64,000 nucleotides of DNA from NCBI RefSeq assembly GCF_001468135.1, contig NZ_LNYU01000091.1, positions 704,639 to 768,638 on the forward strand, written 5' to 3'. A model generated the notes under the pieces. The model saw only the letters and a list, made by a program, of their open reading frames with translations, made no database searches and was not told the DNA's origin. Source of the DNA: Legionella santicrucis (GTDB lineage Bacteria; Pseudomonadota; Gammaproteobacteria; Legionellales; Legionellaceae). Of the stretch, positions 36,380 through 45,734 are shown one piece after another (position 1 is the first letter of the stretch; each line of letters begins with the position of its first letter). Made by a program: the position numbers and the translations under genes.

Positions 36380-37141
36380 CTATTCCAAATAATTCAAATA
36401 AAGTCCTGTGAGGGCGAGCCATAAAAAGCCCCTCGTCATCATCCGTGATACGGTTAATCTTAATGAAAGCTTTCTAACAGTCATGTCATAATAGTAATAT
36501 CCTATAGTCAAGCTAACAATGGTACAATACAGTGTTGTTTTTAAAATGGAATAGGCTACATCGTAAAACGTTATAGCAGTGAGTATACGTACCATAGGCA
36601 CATAGAGATTAGTATACAAAAAATATTGGTACGTAGCATAAATACTTATAAAAAATGCGGCAACAGCATAGGCATACAACAACCCTCCTGCAATATTAAT
36701 ACCAATGAGTACTGGCAATATATGGTTAACAACAACTTGTTGAGGTGCATTAAGGTCCTCTTCATCTACTTTCACATTAATAAAATTTAATGCAGATTGT
36801 ATGCATAGCAATACTCCAATGATAAAAGGTACTAAATCATGAGTTAAAATATTCTGTGCAATTAGCCGCCCATCACGTTGCAAATTATATGGGGTTAGAA
36901 TGCTATTAACTTTCATTACCATTGAAATGCCTAAGAAAGTACTGATTAACATAAAAGGAATTACAAGCTTGACACCTGAATAATATATTGTTCTTACAAT
37001 GTTAAGCCATGAGAGACGTAATCGCCCTATCAGCATATTAATAAGGCTGCAATATAAATGCCCCATGAAACGTAGAAATAATATAAATGAATAAACAAAC
37101 TCTACAACATAAGCGCCAAATTTGTTGAAAACATACATCAT
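36380..37141 (-). CDS. MlaE-type lipid transport permease
   Basis: A 253-residue inner-membrane protein with five to six helices and the MlaE signature region (NIVRTIYYSGVKLVIPFMLISTFLGISMVMKVNSIL, and INIAGGLLYAYAVAAFF). AAGGA precedes the start. It should form the membrane part of an ABC lipid transporter with the downstream MCE protein. No ABC ATPase (MlaF) gene is next to it, so the energy-supplying subunit must come from elsewhere. Confidence 0.82.
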   Translation of the reverse strand: MMYVFNKFGAYVVEFVYSFILFLRFMGHLYCSLINMLIGRLRLSWLNIVRTIYYSGVKLVIPFMLISTFLGISMVMKVNSILTPYNLQRDGRLIAQNILTHDLVPFIIGVLLCIQSALNFINVKVDEEDLNAPQQVVVNHILPVLIGINIAGGLLYAYAVAAFFISIYATYQYFLYTNLYVPMVRILTAITFYDVAYSILKTTLYCTIVSLTIGYYYYDMTVRKLSLRLTVSRMMTRGFLWLALTGLYLNYLE

Positions 37142-37425
37142 ATTATCCTTAATTAATTATGATGATCATGGAAACTTTATCAAAATAACAATATGATAGA
37201 TATGTATGCTTTAAAAATTAATTTTTCAGTAGGAAAATTAATTCCGTAACTTATACAAATTCTATTGAGTTAAAAAATCGGTTATCAAAAGCCACTAATT
37301 TAACAAGGTGATCTTTTCTTAATTAAAATCTATTTTTCGGCTACACTTTAATGAAACATTCAAAAAGCGTATAGGAAATGATCGCTCTATTTTTAATACA
37401 AAATTGCACCCACTTTTTTTAAAAA

Positions 37426-39849
37426 ATGAAAGAAAAAATCGTTTTAAAAAAAATAGTTCTATATAATCTGGTTGTTATTTTTTTCTATATTTTAAGCGGC
37501 TTTTTAGGACTTATGCTAGCCGTACCTCCAGGTTATGCGACCACAATTTGGGCATCATCAGGAATTGCGCTTGGATCCGTGCTTGTTTGGAATTTGCGAA
37601 CTTTACCTGGTATTTTCATTGCTTCATTTATCCTTAATTGTTATATAACATTTAATAATGTTAGTGATTTATTTGATTTTTCAAAATTATATCCAGGATT
37701 AATAACAGGAGCTGGTGCTGTACTCCAGGCATTATTTGGTTGGTGGCTTGTCAAGCGCTTTGTCCGATTAAACAACCCCCTGCATCTTCCCAAAGATATT
37801 CTTATTTTTGCACTCCTATCAGGCCCAGTTTCTTGTGTTATTGCTGCAACTATAAGTAATATAGGCTTATATTTGTTAGGAGTAATATCCTCTGAAAACC
37901 TCTCATTGAGCTGGATTACCTGGTGGATAGGAGACAGTATTGGCGTATTAATTTTTACCCCGGTTTTTCTGATTTTATTTGCCAAACCCAGAAAACTATG
38001 GCGGAGCCGAATAATACCCATCCTAGTCCCTTTATGCCTGACGTTCATTATCGTGGTTATTGCTCATGTATTTTATAGATACTCAGAATTGAAACACATA
38101 CAATCAAAATTCGCTGGAGTAATTCAATATAAATTTAACCTGCTCACCGAAAAACTTAAATTAACAAAGGAAACTGCTCATACAACTTCTCTTTTTCTTG
38201 CCACAGCACCCGTTGTAAATAAAGAAGAATTTGAACGTCTTGGAACTTTACTGCTACAAGAAAATTCAATCATTCAATCCATACAATGGGTACCCAAAGT
38301 AACCAACAGAGAAGAGTTTGAAAAAAAATATCATCTTGAAATTTTGGAAAAACACTCTAAAAAATATTCATCTTCAAAGAAAAAATCGATGTATTACCCT
38401 ATTCTTTTTACCGTTTCAAAAAGCCATAATATTTTCCCTAATGGTTATGATTTATCATCAAATCTCAATCTCATTGATAAGCTAAACGACAGACCTGTAC
38501 TGTTAGGAAGTAAGGGAAAAATTGACAAGATGTTCATTATTTCCACGGTTTATCGATCCAATCAACTTGTGGGATTTACTGTTTTGCAGATTAATTTTAT
38601 TAAGTTATTCAATCAATTTTTTGATAAATTTTTAAATTATCCAAACCTTATGATTAAAATAACTTCACCTGATTTAAACACCCCTACTTTTGAAATTTAT
38701 AATAAAACCATGTACTACAATCCTGACGAATCATTTAGTCTTTCTTATACAAAATATTTTGCAGATTCAGCATGGAGTATCACTGCTAGTTTATCCCCAT
38801 ATTTTCTACTTAGCCGATTTCCCTGGTATGCATGGTTAGCCCTAACAACCACTCTATTTTTTTGTGTGTTAATGAATATCATTTTATTTATTCTCTACGG
38901 TCAGCGTTATTTAATCCAATATCTTGCTTATGCAAAAACGATACAACTAAAAACAGAAAAAGCAAAAAACTTATTACTGTTAAATGCTGCAGGTGAAGGT
39001 ATATTCCGAATAGATGTCAATTATAAAATCACTTTTATTAATCCAGCGGCCAAAAAATTACTAGGCTACTCAAGTAACGAATTGAAAAATGAACCCATAA
39101 TTAAAATTCTGTGCGAGAAAATAACCCCTCCCAACCAAATGAAGAACACATCAATTTATAAAGCCATCCAGGAGCAAACGATAATTAGTGCAAAAGAGGC
39201 TATATTCTGGAAAAAAGATCATAGTTGCCTTTCAGTAGAATATACCTGTATCCCTGTCATAATAAATCACAAAGCTATAGGAGCCGCTATCATTTTTAGC
39301 GACATTACTGAGCGACTGAACAATGAGAAAAAATTAATAAAAATGGCTCATTATGATCCTTTAACCAAATTACCCAATCGTCAGAGTTTTTTTGACTATT
39401 TAGAACATGCCTTAGGTCGTGCTTGCAGGAGCAAAACCCAATTAGGCTTATGTTTTATTGATATTGATAATTTTAAAGTAATTAACGATACTTTTGGCCA
39501 TGCCTATGGCGATAAATTATTAATGGCCTTGTCTGAAATTATAACTCCTTATTTACGGGAAATTGATTATTTTGCAAGGATAGCAGGAGACGAATTTGCA
39601 CTTATTTTTGAACAAATTCATCAAGATGACGATTTAATTAAAATCTTCGAACGCATTTTAGCCGCTTTTCATAGTCCGATCCAAATAGATGATCTATTCA
39701 TCAAAACATCCATCAGTATTGGAGTTGCAATGTATCCTAAAGATGGTTCGGATACGCAAACACTTTTTGTAAACGCTGATATTGCCATGTATCATGCTAA
39801 AGCAAAAGGCAAAGCCACTTATTCTTTTTTTAGACAAAGTGATCACTAA
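37426..39849 (+). CDS. MASE1-CHASE-PAS-GGDEF diguanylate cyclase
   Basis: An 807-residue membrane protein. The N-terminal 270 residues are a MASE1-type bundle (GYATTIWASSGIALGSVLVWNL). An extracytoplasmic CHASE-like region covers about 210-440 (FERLGTLLLQENSIIQSIQWVPKV). A helix re-enters the membrane near 460, followed by PAS (EGIFRIDVNYKITFINPAAKKLLGY) and GGDEF (HYDPLTKLPNRQSFFDYL). The signature reads AGDEF instead of GGDEF, a variant that stays active in several proteins. Expected output: c-di-GMP. Length and order agree with the family. Confidence 0.9.
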   Translation: MKEKIVLKKIVLYNLVVIFFYILSGFLGLMLAVPPGYATTIWASSGIALGSVLVWNLRTLPGIFIASFILNCYITFNNVSDLFDFSKLYPGLITGAGAVLQALFGWWLVKRFVRLNNPLHLPKDILIFALLSGPVSCVIAATISNIGLYLLGVISSENLSLSWITWWIGDSIGVLIFTPVFLILFAKPRKLWRSRIIPILVPLCLTFIIVVIAHVFYRYSELKHIQSKFAGVIQYKFNLLTEKLKLTKETAHTTSLFLATAPVVNKEEFERLGTLLLQENSIIQSIQWVPKVTNREEFEKKYHLEILEKHSKKYSSSKKKSMYYPILFTVSKSHNIFPNGYDLSSNLNLIDKLNDRPVLLGSKGKIDKMFIISTVYRSNQLVGFTVLQINFIKLFNQFFDKFLNYPNLMIKITSPDLNTPTFEIYNKTMYYNPDESFSLSYTKYFADSAWSITASLSPYFLLSRFPWYAWLALTTTLFFCVLMNIILFILYGQRYLIQYLAYAKTIQLKTEKAKNLLLLNAAGEGIFRIDVNYKITFINPAAKKLLGYSSNELKNEPIIKILCEKITPPNQMKNTSIYKAIQEQTIISAKEAIFWKKDHSCLSVEYTCIPVIINHKAIGAAIIFSDITERLNNEKKLIKMAHYDPLTKLPNRQSFFDYLEHALGRACRSKTQLGLCFIDIDNFKVINDTFGHAYGDKLLMALSEIITPYLREIDYFARIAGDEFALIFEQIHQDDDLIKIFERILAAFHSPIQIDDLFIKTSISIGVAMYPKDGSDTQTLFVNADIAMYHAKAKGKATYSFFRQSDH

Positions 39850-39945
39850 ACTTAGTAATTTTTTTTATGGCTTTAAAGGGCTTTTTAAAACTGATGCGTG
39901 TGGACAAACTCTGCTTCATCAAACTGGAACACCATTGAGGAAGAA

Positions 39946-40716
39946 TTAGTTTTCGGGGACTCCTAATTCTTTTATCCTAAGCTCCGGTACTATTCGATAT
40001 ACAAATCGTAGTATTTTCAAAAGATAAAAATAGATGGAATTAATCATTAAATCAACAAACACATATAAGATTGCTGCTCCGGAAGGTGTAAACCCTATAG
40101 GAGGGAAATGAGGATGAGCTCCTGTAACTCCATACCATGACCAGGTATAAAATATGGTGCCCATTAATTCCAAATAATACACAATTGCGAACATAAGCAA
40201 ATAAAAAAGTGTATTTTTGCGAAACCGCAAAACGATTAAGAATGTGAGATAGCCAAGAAAACCCGCAACATCTTTGAGCATATACAACGACAGAAAAGCA
40301 GCTAGAAAAGCAAATTGAGCCAGACATTGCTTCACTTTTACTTTGTTTCGAATCATACAAGAGCGTTTACTGGTATAGTAAACTGCAGCATAGAGAAGAG
40401 CATGGCACAGTGGAATGTAGACTGGAATATTTTTTAAGCGATACTCATAAAGCCTTAGAATCAGAGAGCCAAAAATTTCACCAAACAAGCCGCATAAAGT
40501 CATTAATAAAATCAGCCAATACAGTTTTCCTCGAGTATAAAAAAGGAAGAGACTATAAGTGACAATACTGAGTGCATTGCAGATATCCTGTCCATGGCTA
40601 ATGAATTGAGCTGCCCAGGGACTATCAATTAATAAAAACAAAGGAAGACCAAGCAACACGAAATTGACCAGCCTATACATTATTTGATCTGAATGAATAG
40701 AGCTATTTACTGACAT
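39946..40716 (-). CDS. Polytopic membrane protein (256 aa)
   Basis: Six to eight hydrophobic helices and few soluble loops. A conserved-looking segment ELMGTIFYTWSWYGVTGAHPHFPPIGFTPSG near the C-terminus may form a cofactor or substrate site between helices. No family is recognised with confidence. It converges on the preceding diguanylate cyclase gene and is divergent from a small glycine-rich membrane protein. Confidence 0.6.
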   Translation of the reverse strand: MSVNSSIHSDQIMYRLVNFVLLGLPLFLLIDSPWAAQFISHGQDICNALSIVTYSLFLFYTRGKLYWLILLMTLCGLFGEIFGSLILRLYEYRLKNIPVYIPLCHALLYAAVYYTSKRSCMIRNKVKVKQCLAQFAFLAAFLSLYMLKDVAGFLGYLTFLIVLRFRKNTLFYLLMFAIVYYLELMGTIFYTWSWYGVTGAHPHFPPIGFTPSGAAILYVFVDLMINSIYFYLLKILRFVYRIVPELRIKELGVPEN

Positions 40717-40807
40717 ATCCTATGTTTGTTAAAAAGAATGGTTGATATGATAACGTAGCTTCTATTGAGAAAGCATTATAAAATAAGTTTTTTTAAAGGA
40801 AATTTTG

Positions 40808-41335
40808 ATGAGCAAGGAAAAAAAAATTCTGTTATTAAAAAACTGGATTGAGCAACTTGTTCGTAATCCTAATCTCTATGTTGCCCTAGCAGTCAGTGCA
40901 CTACTTGGCTGCAGTAGCGGAGGGGCCATTGGTTTTTTCTCAGGCGGGTTCATTGGTCAATCATTCTTGTTGTGCAACAACTCCAGTAACTTTATTTTGA
41001 ATCTTAATCCAGGGATTATGGTTGGAGCGCTTTTGGGATTAATTGTTGGGGCTCTTATGGGAGGAGGCATTACTGTCATTATCACTTTGTTTAAAATTTA
41101 CAAAAAGACTAAAAATTATCCTGTGTTATCACAAGATAATATCGCACAAGTATTATCCGCATCCTTCTGGATAAATTTAGAAATTATCATCGGAATGGGC
41201 TTGGGGGCTATTATCGGTAGTCTAAAATCCAGAGGGCTGGGAACTCTAACAGGGGCTGCTCTTGGTCTGTTGATTATTTGGTTGACCTCTACACTTAAAG
41301 CCCCTAAAAAAAGTGAAAAAATAGTAAAAGATTAA
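40808..41335 (+). CDS. Glycine-rich small membrane protein (175 aa)
   Basis: ATG 40808 is taken in preference to the TTG just before it, and TAAAGGAA lies upstream. Helices of Gly/Ala-rich type (LLGCSSGGAIGFFSGGFIGQSF, MVGALLGLIVGALMGGGITV, IGMGLGAIIGSLKSRGLGTL) recall glycine-zipper or channel-forming folds. The function is unknown. No partner genes are apparent. Confidence 0.55.
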   Translation: MSKEKKILLLKNWIEQLVRNPNLYVALAVSALLGCSSGGAIGFFSGGFIGQSFLLCNNSSNFILNLNPGIMVGALLGLIVGALMGGGITVIITLFKIYKKTKNYPVLSQDNIAQVLSASFWINLEIIIGMGLGAIIGSLKSRGLGTLTGAALGLLIIWLTSTLKAPKKSEKIVKD

Positions 41336-41527
41336 TTTCATTTCAGTAAAATTGATGGGAGGCATCGGGTTTTCACCAGCCACAGTGATAATTGCACTTA
41401 GCTTTAAAAAAGCCCTAGTAAAAAAATTCTATTATAAATAATAAATTAAGAAAATACATGGGTTGATGTTAGTACTCGCTGATGTAATAGACTGGTATTC
41501 ATTGCAAGCTGGTAGATTTGGATACAA

Positions 41528-44500
41528 TCATTGTTCTAATCGATTAAATTGCTTTACATAGAAATCACAAAACTCCCGAAGAGAACAATCTGTAGAGAAG
41601 CCTAAGTAGGTTGCCAAATTAACAAAGGGTTTATCACAATGCTTTATTAATAAATCTTCAAGACAACCACTAAAAAACTCTCTGTTAAACTTCCAAATCT
41701 CCAGAGAAAAATTGAGATTTGCATCAGCTGGACAATGATATCTTAGGGATGGTAAAACAAAAGGGTAAATATAAGGGACTCTAGCTATCTTTTTATTGGG
41801 AAGTAAAACAACAAGCCCTCCATAATAAGACCCCACAATAAAATCTCTTAAATCAATGATTTCTGATATTTCATTTTTTGCTTGGCCTGTAGTTGAAACA
41901 TAAAACTCTTCGACAATATGCTCTTTATGTAATATTTTTTTTACAAATTCGATTGTTTTCCCAGTAAAACAATCATCATCAACGAGACAATAGGGCTGCT
42001 TAGGTAAATAAAGAAGTTGCTGCGCTAATGTTCCCTCTTCTGGTCGTGCCGAAAATCCTAATTTAATTTCGGGGAGCCCAAAACGAAAATATCGAGAGAC
42101 CCCTAGGTTAAACTCAGCTATATAGCAAGGATCGAGACTTAATATCATTTTATCTGATAATAATTTTTTAATCTCTAGAGCTTGTTGCTGCGATGATTTT
42201 ATTTGAATCGAAAACTCATTCGTATCTCGAGAATAAGTTGTCTTAAGAACATGAACAAACTGCCCCAAAAATTGATTCTTTTTCTTTATTAATTCTTCAA
42301 GAGGTTTTTTTTCTGACCATAATTGATAGAAAAGCTCATCTTCTCTAAGATGAAGTATTTTACATCTATTTTTTTCAGAAAAAGTATTTTTTTTACGAAT
42401 AGCTTCACTAGCAAATGCTAAAGTCCCTTCATTTAAAAAATAGATATTATTTTTACCAAGAAAAAGTGGATCATTCCTAACCTGATTAAATATTTTCTCT
42501 GCTCCAGGCCTAGAAAGACAAATACCTATACCACGCTCAAGAAATGCATAGCTAAAAGAAACGTTATCACCTCCAAAGACATAAGCGACTTTAATAGGAA
42601 GTGTCGTTTTTAAATGTTTTGCCAGTTCGCATTCAAGACGAATAATAACATCAGTAAAATTTATTGGTTCCTTGTTTTCAAGATACTCCCATAACCAAAT
42701 ATCCAACCACGGATGATTTGCAACTGATTGAATAAGCAAATCTATATGTTCTCTCTGACTATAATTCTTAACATAAAACTTGCTTTTGATGTAATCTTGA
42801 TGGGAAGGGGAGAAAAAACCACCAATTACCTTTTTACCTTCCAACTCCAAGGCCTGCCTTGCTTTTGACATCATTAAAAAATGTCCTTGATGAATGGGAT
42901 AAAATCCGCCCGTACTCAATAAAACAACTAACTCTTTTTTTTCTGTTTGCAGATCGCCACATTCTTCGCACAATTTTAATAAAGGTAATATTGACCATTG
43001 TGTTTGTTTTTTTTCATCGTGAGATACAATTGCATTTTCAATATATCCTGCCGTCCGTAATCTTTCTTTAGATAACGTATGCAAATAGTAGGCTAAGTAA
43101 AATTTATCCTCAGGCATGGTATTTTGGTACGGCTTATTATTCTCTTGACTTGAGGAATAACATGGTCCGAGGCGTTCATAAATGATGTCCGCTCGAATTA
43201 CTACTCGTTTATTCGTTGCTAAGTTCTTTGTTACACCATGTTTTATACGATGAGGGAGTACTAGCGCATGCCCCGCACTTGGTAAAACAGCATGCAAAAT
43301 ATCATGAGCAGGGATATCCTCATCATCTTGAAAACAGCGTTCAGAAAGCGGTGTATTTCTATCTTTGTCTAATAAAATTACCGTCTCTCCACCTGCTTGC
43401 TGAGGTTGGGTCGTTAAATAAAATAGAACGCTAAAAAGTGTTTTTTCCCGACCATCTTCATAACCCTCATCATAATGACCAATTAACTCACCTCCGGGTT
43501 CATACATTATAAAACGAAAGAAAGGGCTAAATCCCTTCATGCGCCAAATTGTATTTTTGCCACCATCTATGGGTTGATAACCATCATCATAAAGATAATG
43601 TTCAAAAAAGCTTACTAAGCGTTCAGAAAATAATGAGGCCAGATGGGGACTATAAGTTGTTGCTCTTAACTGTTTGCCCTCATCAGTAGGGTAACCATCA
43701 TTACCAACATAGGAAGGCTTTTGTTCATTAAATATCTTCAGAAATCCTTCTGTCTCTGACAATGACAAAGCATTCTCTATTTGAAACACATAAGGGCAAA
43801 TTGTATGCGATTGTGGAAAAATTGTTGATTTGTTCCAATATTGTTTAAAAAATAAGTCATCTAAAACAAAAAAATTTTGAAATAAAGATAAGTTTATCGT
43901 TTTTTTTTCTTCTACATCATCTAACCAACCTCCTGCAACTGATTTTGAGTATACATCAAAATGTAATCCTTGGGGTTTTACAAAGTATTTATGCTGATTA
44001 TGAGTATGGCGCTCTAAAAGTAATTTTTCATATGCGGAAAATGTAAAGTAACTGTATTTATCTAACCGTTGTAAAAATAACGTTTTTTCATATTCCGCCA
44101 AATTAAGGTAATACGTATATAACTCAAGAAAATCATAACTAAAGCCAAAACTTAATTCATCTGTATTACTATCATAAGTATTTCCTGTTGGCTGAGCATC
44201 AATAAGATCTTGGGGTATATTCAAAAATGATGCTAATTTCTTCACTTCACTCTTATGTAAATCTGAAATCAATTGAATATCTACCATCGCATCAGACGCT
44301 TTACCAAAAAAACCTGTATAACTGCCTTCATCTCGATTAATCGTTCCAAAAACAGCACATGGATAACCTTCCTCATTCAGATGATTAGCAATTTGATAAA
44401 ATACAGGGGTCCTAAGATTGGAAACAAGTTGTCCCTGACTCCACGGTGTTTTTTTAAAATTAAAACCATTTGCAATTTGCTCATACAAAAAACCATGTGT

Positions 44501-44872
44501 TTCATTCAAATCAAGGATTATTTGATCTAAGTTAAGAAAATTTATGATTTTTTTTGCTCCATCCACCGCCTTAACTTGCCCTGTTGCTCCCAGACAATTA
44601 AAAAAAGGCAGACAAATAGGCACTAACCTTTTCAAAAAAGATCGCTCTTTTTTGTAAAACACATTCAGTATAGCCAGAGCAATTGCTGAATCAATGCCAC
44701 CACTCACTCCTAGGACAGCTGCACGTAATTTCGTTTTTTCAAAATAGCGAGAAAGTAAATTAATTTTAGCTTCTAAATAAAAAGCCGGATCAAACGCCCT
44801 TTTTGATCGATATAAACCTAGTAAGTTTTCTAAGGTTGGAGTCAATGGGAAACGCTCTGTTTTTTTTATCAT
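41528..44872 (-). CDS. Four-domain fusion: NAD synthetase, 2OG-Fe(II) oxygenase, NMN-adenylyltransferase-like, type I phosphoribosyltransferase
   Basis: Domains in the 1114 residues, in order: (1) about 45-260, NAD synthetase of the ammonia-dependent type, PP-loop SGGIDS at 57-62, GTINRDEG at 176-183 and ISDLHKSEVKKLA; no glutaminase part. (2) About 400-570, 2-oxoglutarate/Fe(II) oxygenase of the prolyl-4-hydroxylase type, metal ligands His466 and Asp468 in GHYDEGY and His545, with Arg556 or Arg560 for 2-oxoglutarate. (3) About 645-830, nucleotidyltransferase with GGFYPIHQGH at 655-664 and FASEAIRK as the ISSTxIR equivalent. (4) About 890-1060, type I phosphoribosyltransferase with the PRPP loop VDDDCFTGKT at 964-973. 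All active sites look complete. It ends a coupled operon with a methyltransferase and an ATP-grasp enzyme. The product is unknown. Confidence 0.85.
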   Translation of the reverse strand: MIKKTERFPLTPTLENLLGLYRSKRAFDPAFYLEAKINLLSRYFEKTKLRAAVLGVSGGIDSAIALAILNVFYKKERSFLKRLVPICLPFFNCLGATGQVKAVDGAKKIINFLNLDQIILDLNETHGFLYEQIANGFNFKKTPWSQGQLVSNLRTPVFYQIANHLNEEGYPCAVFGTINRDEGSYTGFFGKASDAMVDIQLISDLHKSEVKKLASFLNIPQDLIDAQPTGNTYDSNTDELSFGFSYDFLELYTYYLNLAEYEKTLFLQRLDKYSYFTFSAYEKLLLERHTHNQHKYFVKPQGLHFDVYSKSVAGGWLDDVEEKKTINLSLFQNFFVLDDLFFKQYWNKSTIFPQSHTICPYVFQIENALSLSETEGFLKIFNEQKPSYVGNDGYPTDEGKQLRATTYSPHLASLFSERLVSFFEHYLYDDGYQPIDGGKNTIWRMKGFSPFFRFIMYEPGGELIGHYDEGYEDGREKTLFSVLFYLTTQPQQAGGETVILLDKDRNTPLSERCFQDDEDIPAHDILHAVLPSAGHALVLPHRIKHGVTKNLATNKRVVIRADIIYERLGPCYSSSQENNKPYQNTMPEDKFYLAYYLHTLSKERLRTAGYIENAIVSHDEKKQTQWSILPLLKLCEECGDLQTEKKELVVLLSTGGFYPIHQGHFLMMSKARQALELEGKKVIGGFFSPSHQDYIKSKFYVKNYSQREHIDLLIQSVANHPWLDIWLWEYLENKEPINFTDVIIRLECELAKHLKTTLPIKVAYVFGGDNVSFSYAFLERGIGICLSRPGAEKIFNQVRNDPLFLGKNNIYFLNEGTLAFASEAIRKKNTFSEKNRCKILHLREDELFYQLWSEKKPLEELIKKKNQFLGQFVHVLKTTYSRDTNEFSIQIKSSQQQALEIKKLLSDKMILSLDPCYIAEFNLGVSRYFRFGLPEIKLGFSARPEEGTLAQQLLYLPKQPYCLVDDDCFTGKTIEFVKKILHKEHIVEEFYVSTTGQAKNEISEIIDLRDFIVGSYYGGLVVLLPNKKIARVPYIYPFVLPSLRYHCPADANLNFSLEIWKFNREFFSGCLEDLLIKHCDKPFVNLATYLGFSTDCSLREFCDFYVKQFNRLEQ

Positions 44873-44879
44873 AAAAAAA

Positions 44880-45734
44880 TTAATTTCTGTTGATTAAATT
44901 CTTTAATAAAACAAATCCATTTTTCCTTTCCAAAATGGTCATCCCCTCTTTCTGCAATAAAAGAATCACGTCTTCAAAAAAATTGCTCACATATTCATGC
45001 CAATTAGATAATTCAAGCGCTTGTTCAGTGAGTCCCTTATAATTCCTAAAGAGTAAATAGCCATCTTTAGCAACTGTTTTGCTAAATACACTTGAAATAC
45101 TCATAAGAAAACGTGTCTTATCAAATTCCAACATGATGTCTTCTGTAGTTTTAATAAAGACTGTCTCATCTTCATAGATTTGTTTTGTAGGCATCTGTTT
45201 TGAACTACAATAAGCATCGATAATTAAGTCATCAAACAAATGATTCGCGGCTACTAATTGATAGGAGCAATGAGCACCATTGAAAAAATCATCGCAAAGA
45301 AAGCGTATATCAAAAGAAACGCCCATCATCTCAAGAAATTGTTTTAATCCATTAAGTGCTATTTCGGACTTATCTAGTAAGGTTAATAAACCTTCATAAT
45401 TAGCTCTCTTTAAGGCCAAAGCTAATTTTGGTGAAAATCCCGGACCGATATCTAAGATAGAAGTAATCTCTTTGAGAGGAATATTTTGTAAAAACTCAAA
45501 CCAATCCATCGCTTGGCGGTTATACCCCTGAATGTATGAAAAAAACTCATAAGTTCTTTTCTGTGTATCAAAGCGATTACGATGAAGTAATTCTGTATTT
45601 TTATATTCTCCTGACTCAATAAAACTAAGGAGCAATTTAAAATCTCTTGTAATATTTTCTTTTTCAACTGACGACAAATGACTAATCGTTTTTGAAAATT
45701 GTTCTAAAATAGTGTGAATTGATTCTTTATGCAT
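44880..45734 (-). CDS. SAM-dependent methyltransferase-like protein
   Basis: The start is ATG 45734, which overlaps the last codons of the ATP-grasp gene (ATGCATAA), a sign of translational coupling; an upstream start at 45767 would lie deeper in that gene. After about 100 helical residues comes a class I Rossmann core, SILDIGPGFSPKLALALK, with LTLLDKSEIALNGLKQF and FLCDDFF as following strands. The residues that would define a substrate class are not recognised. It ends seven bases before the four-domain gene, so the two are made together. Methylation of the pathway product is inferred. Confidence 0.8.
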   Translation of the reverse strand: MHKESIHTILEQFSKTISHLSSVEKENITRDFKLLLSFIESGEYKNTELLHRNRFDTQKRTYEFFSYIQGYNRQAMDWFEFLQNIPLKEITSILDIGPGFSPKLALALKRANYEGLLTLLDKSEIALNGLKQFLEMMGVSFDIRFLCDDFFNGAHCSYQLVAANHLFDDLIIDAYCSSKQMPTKQIYEDETVFIKTTEDIMLEFDKTRFLMSISSVFSKTVAKDGYLLFRNYKGLTEQALELSNWHEYVSNFFEDVILLLQKEGMTILERKNGFVLLKNLINRN

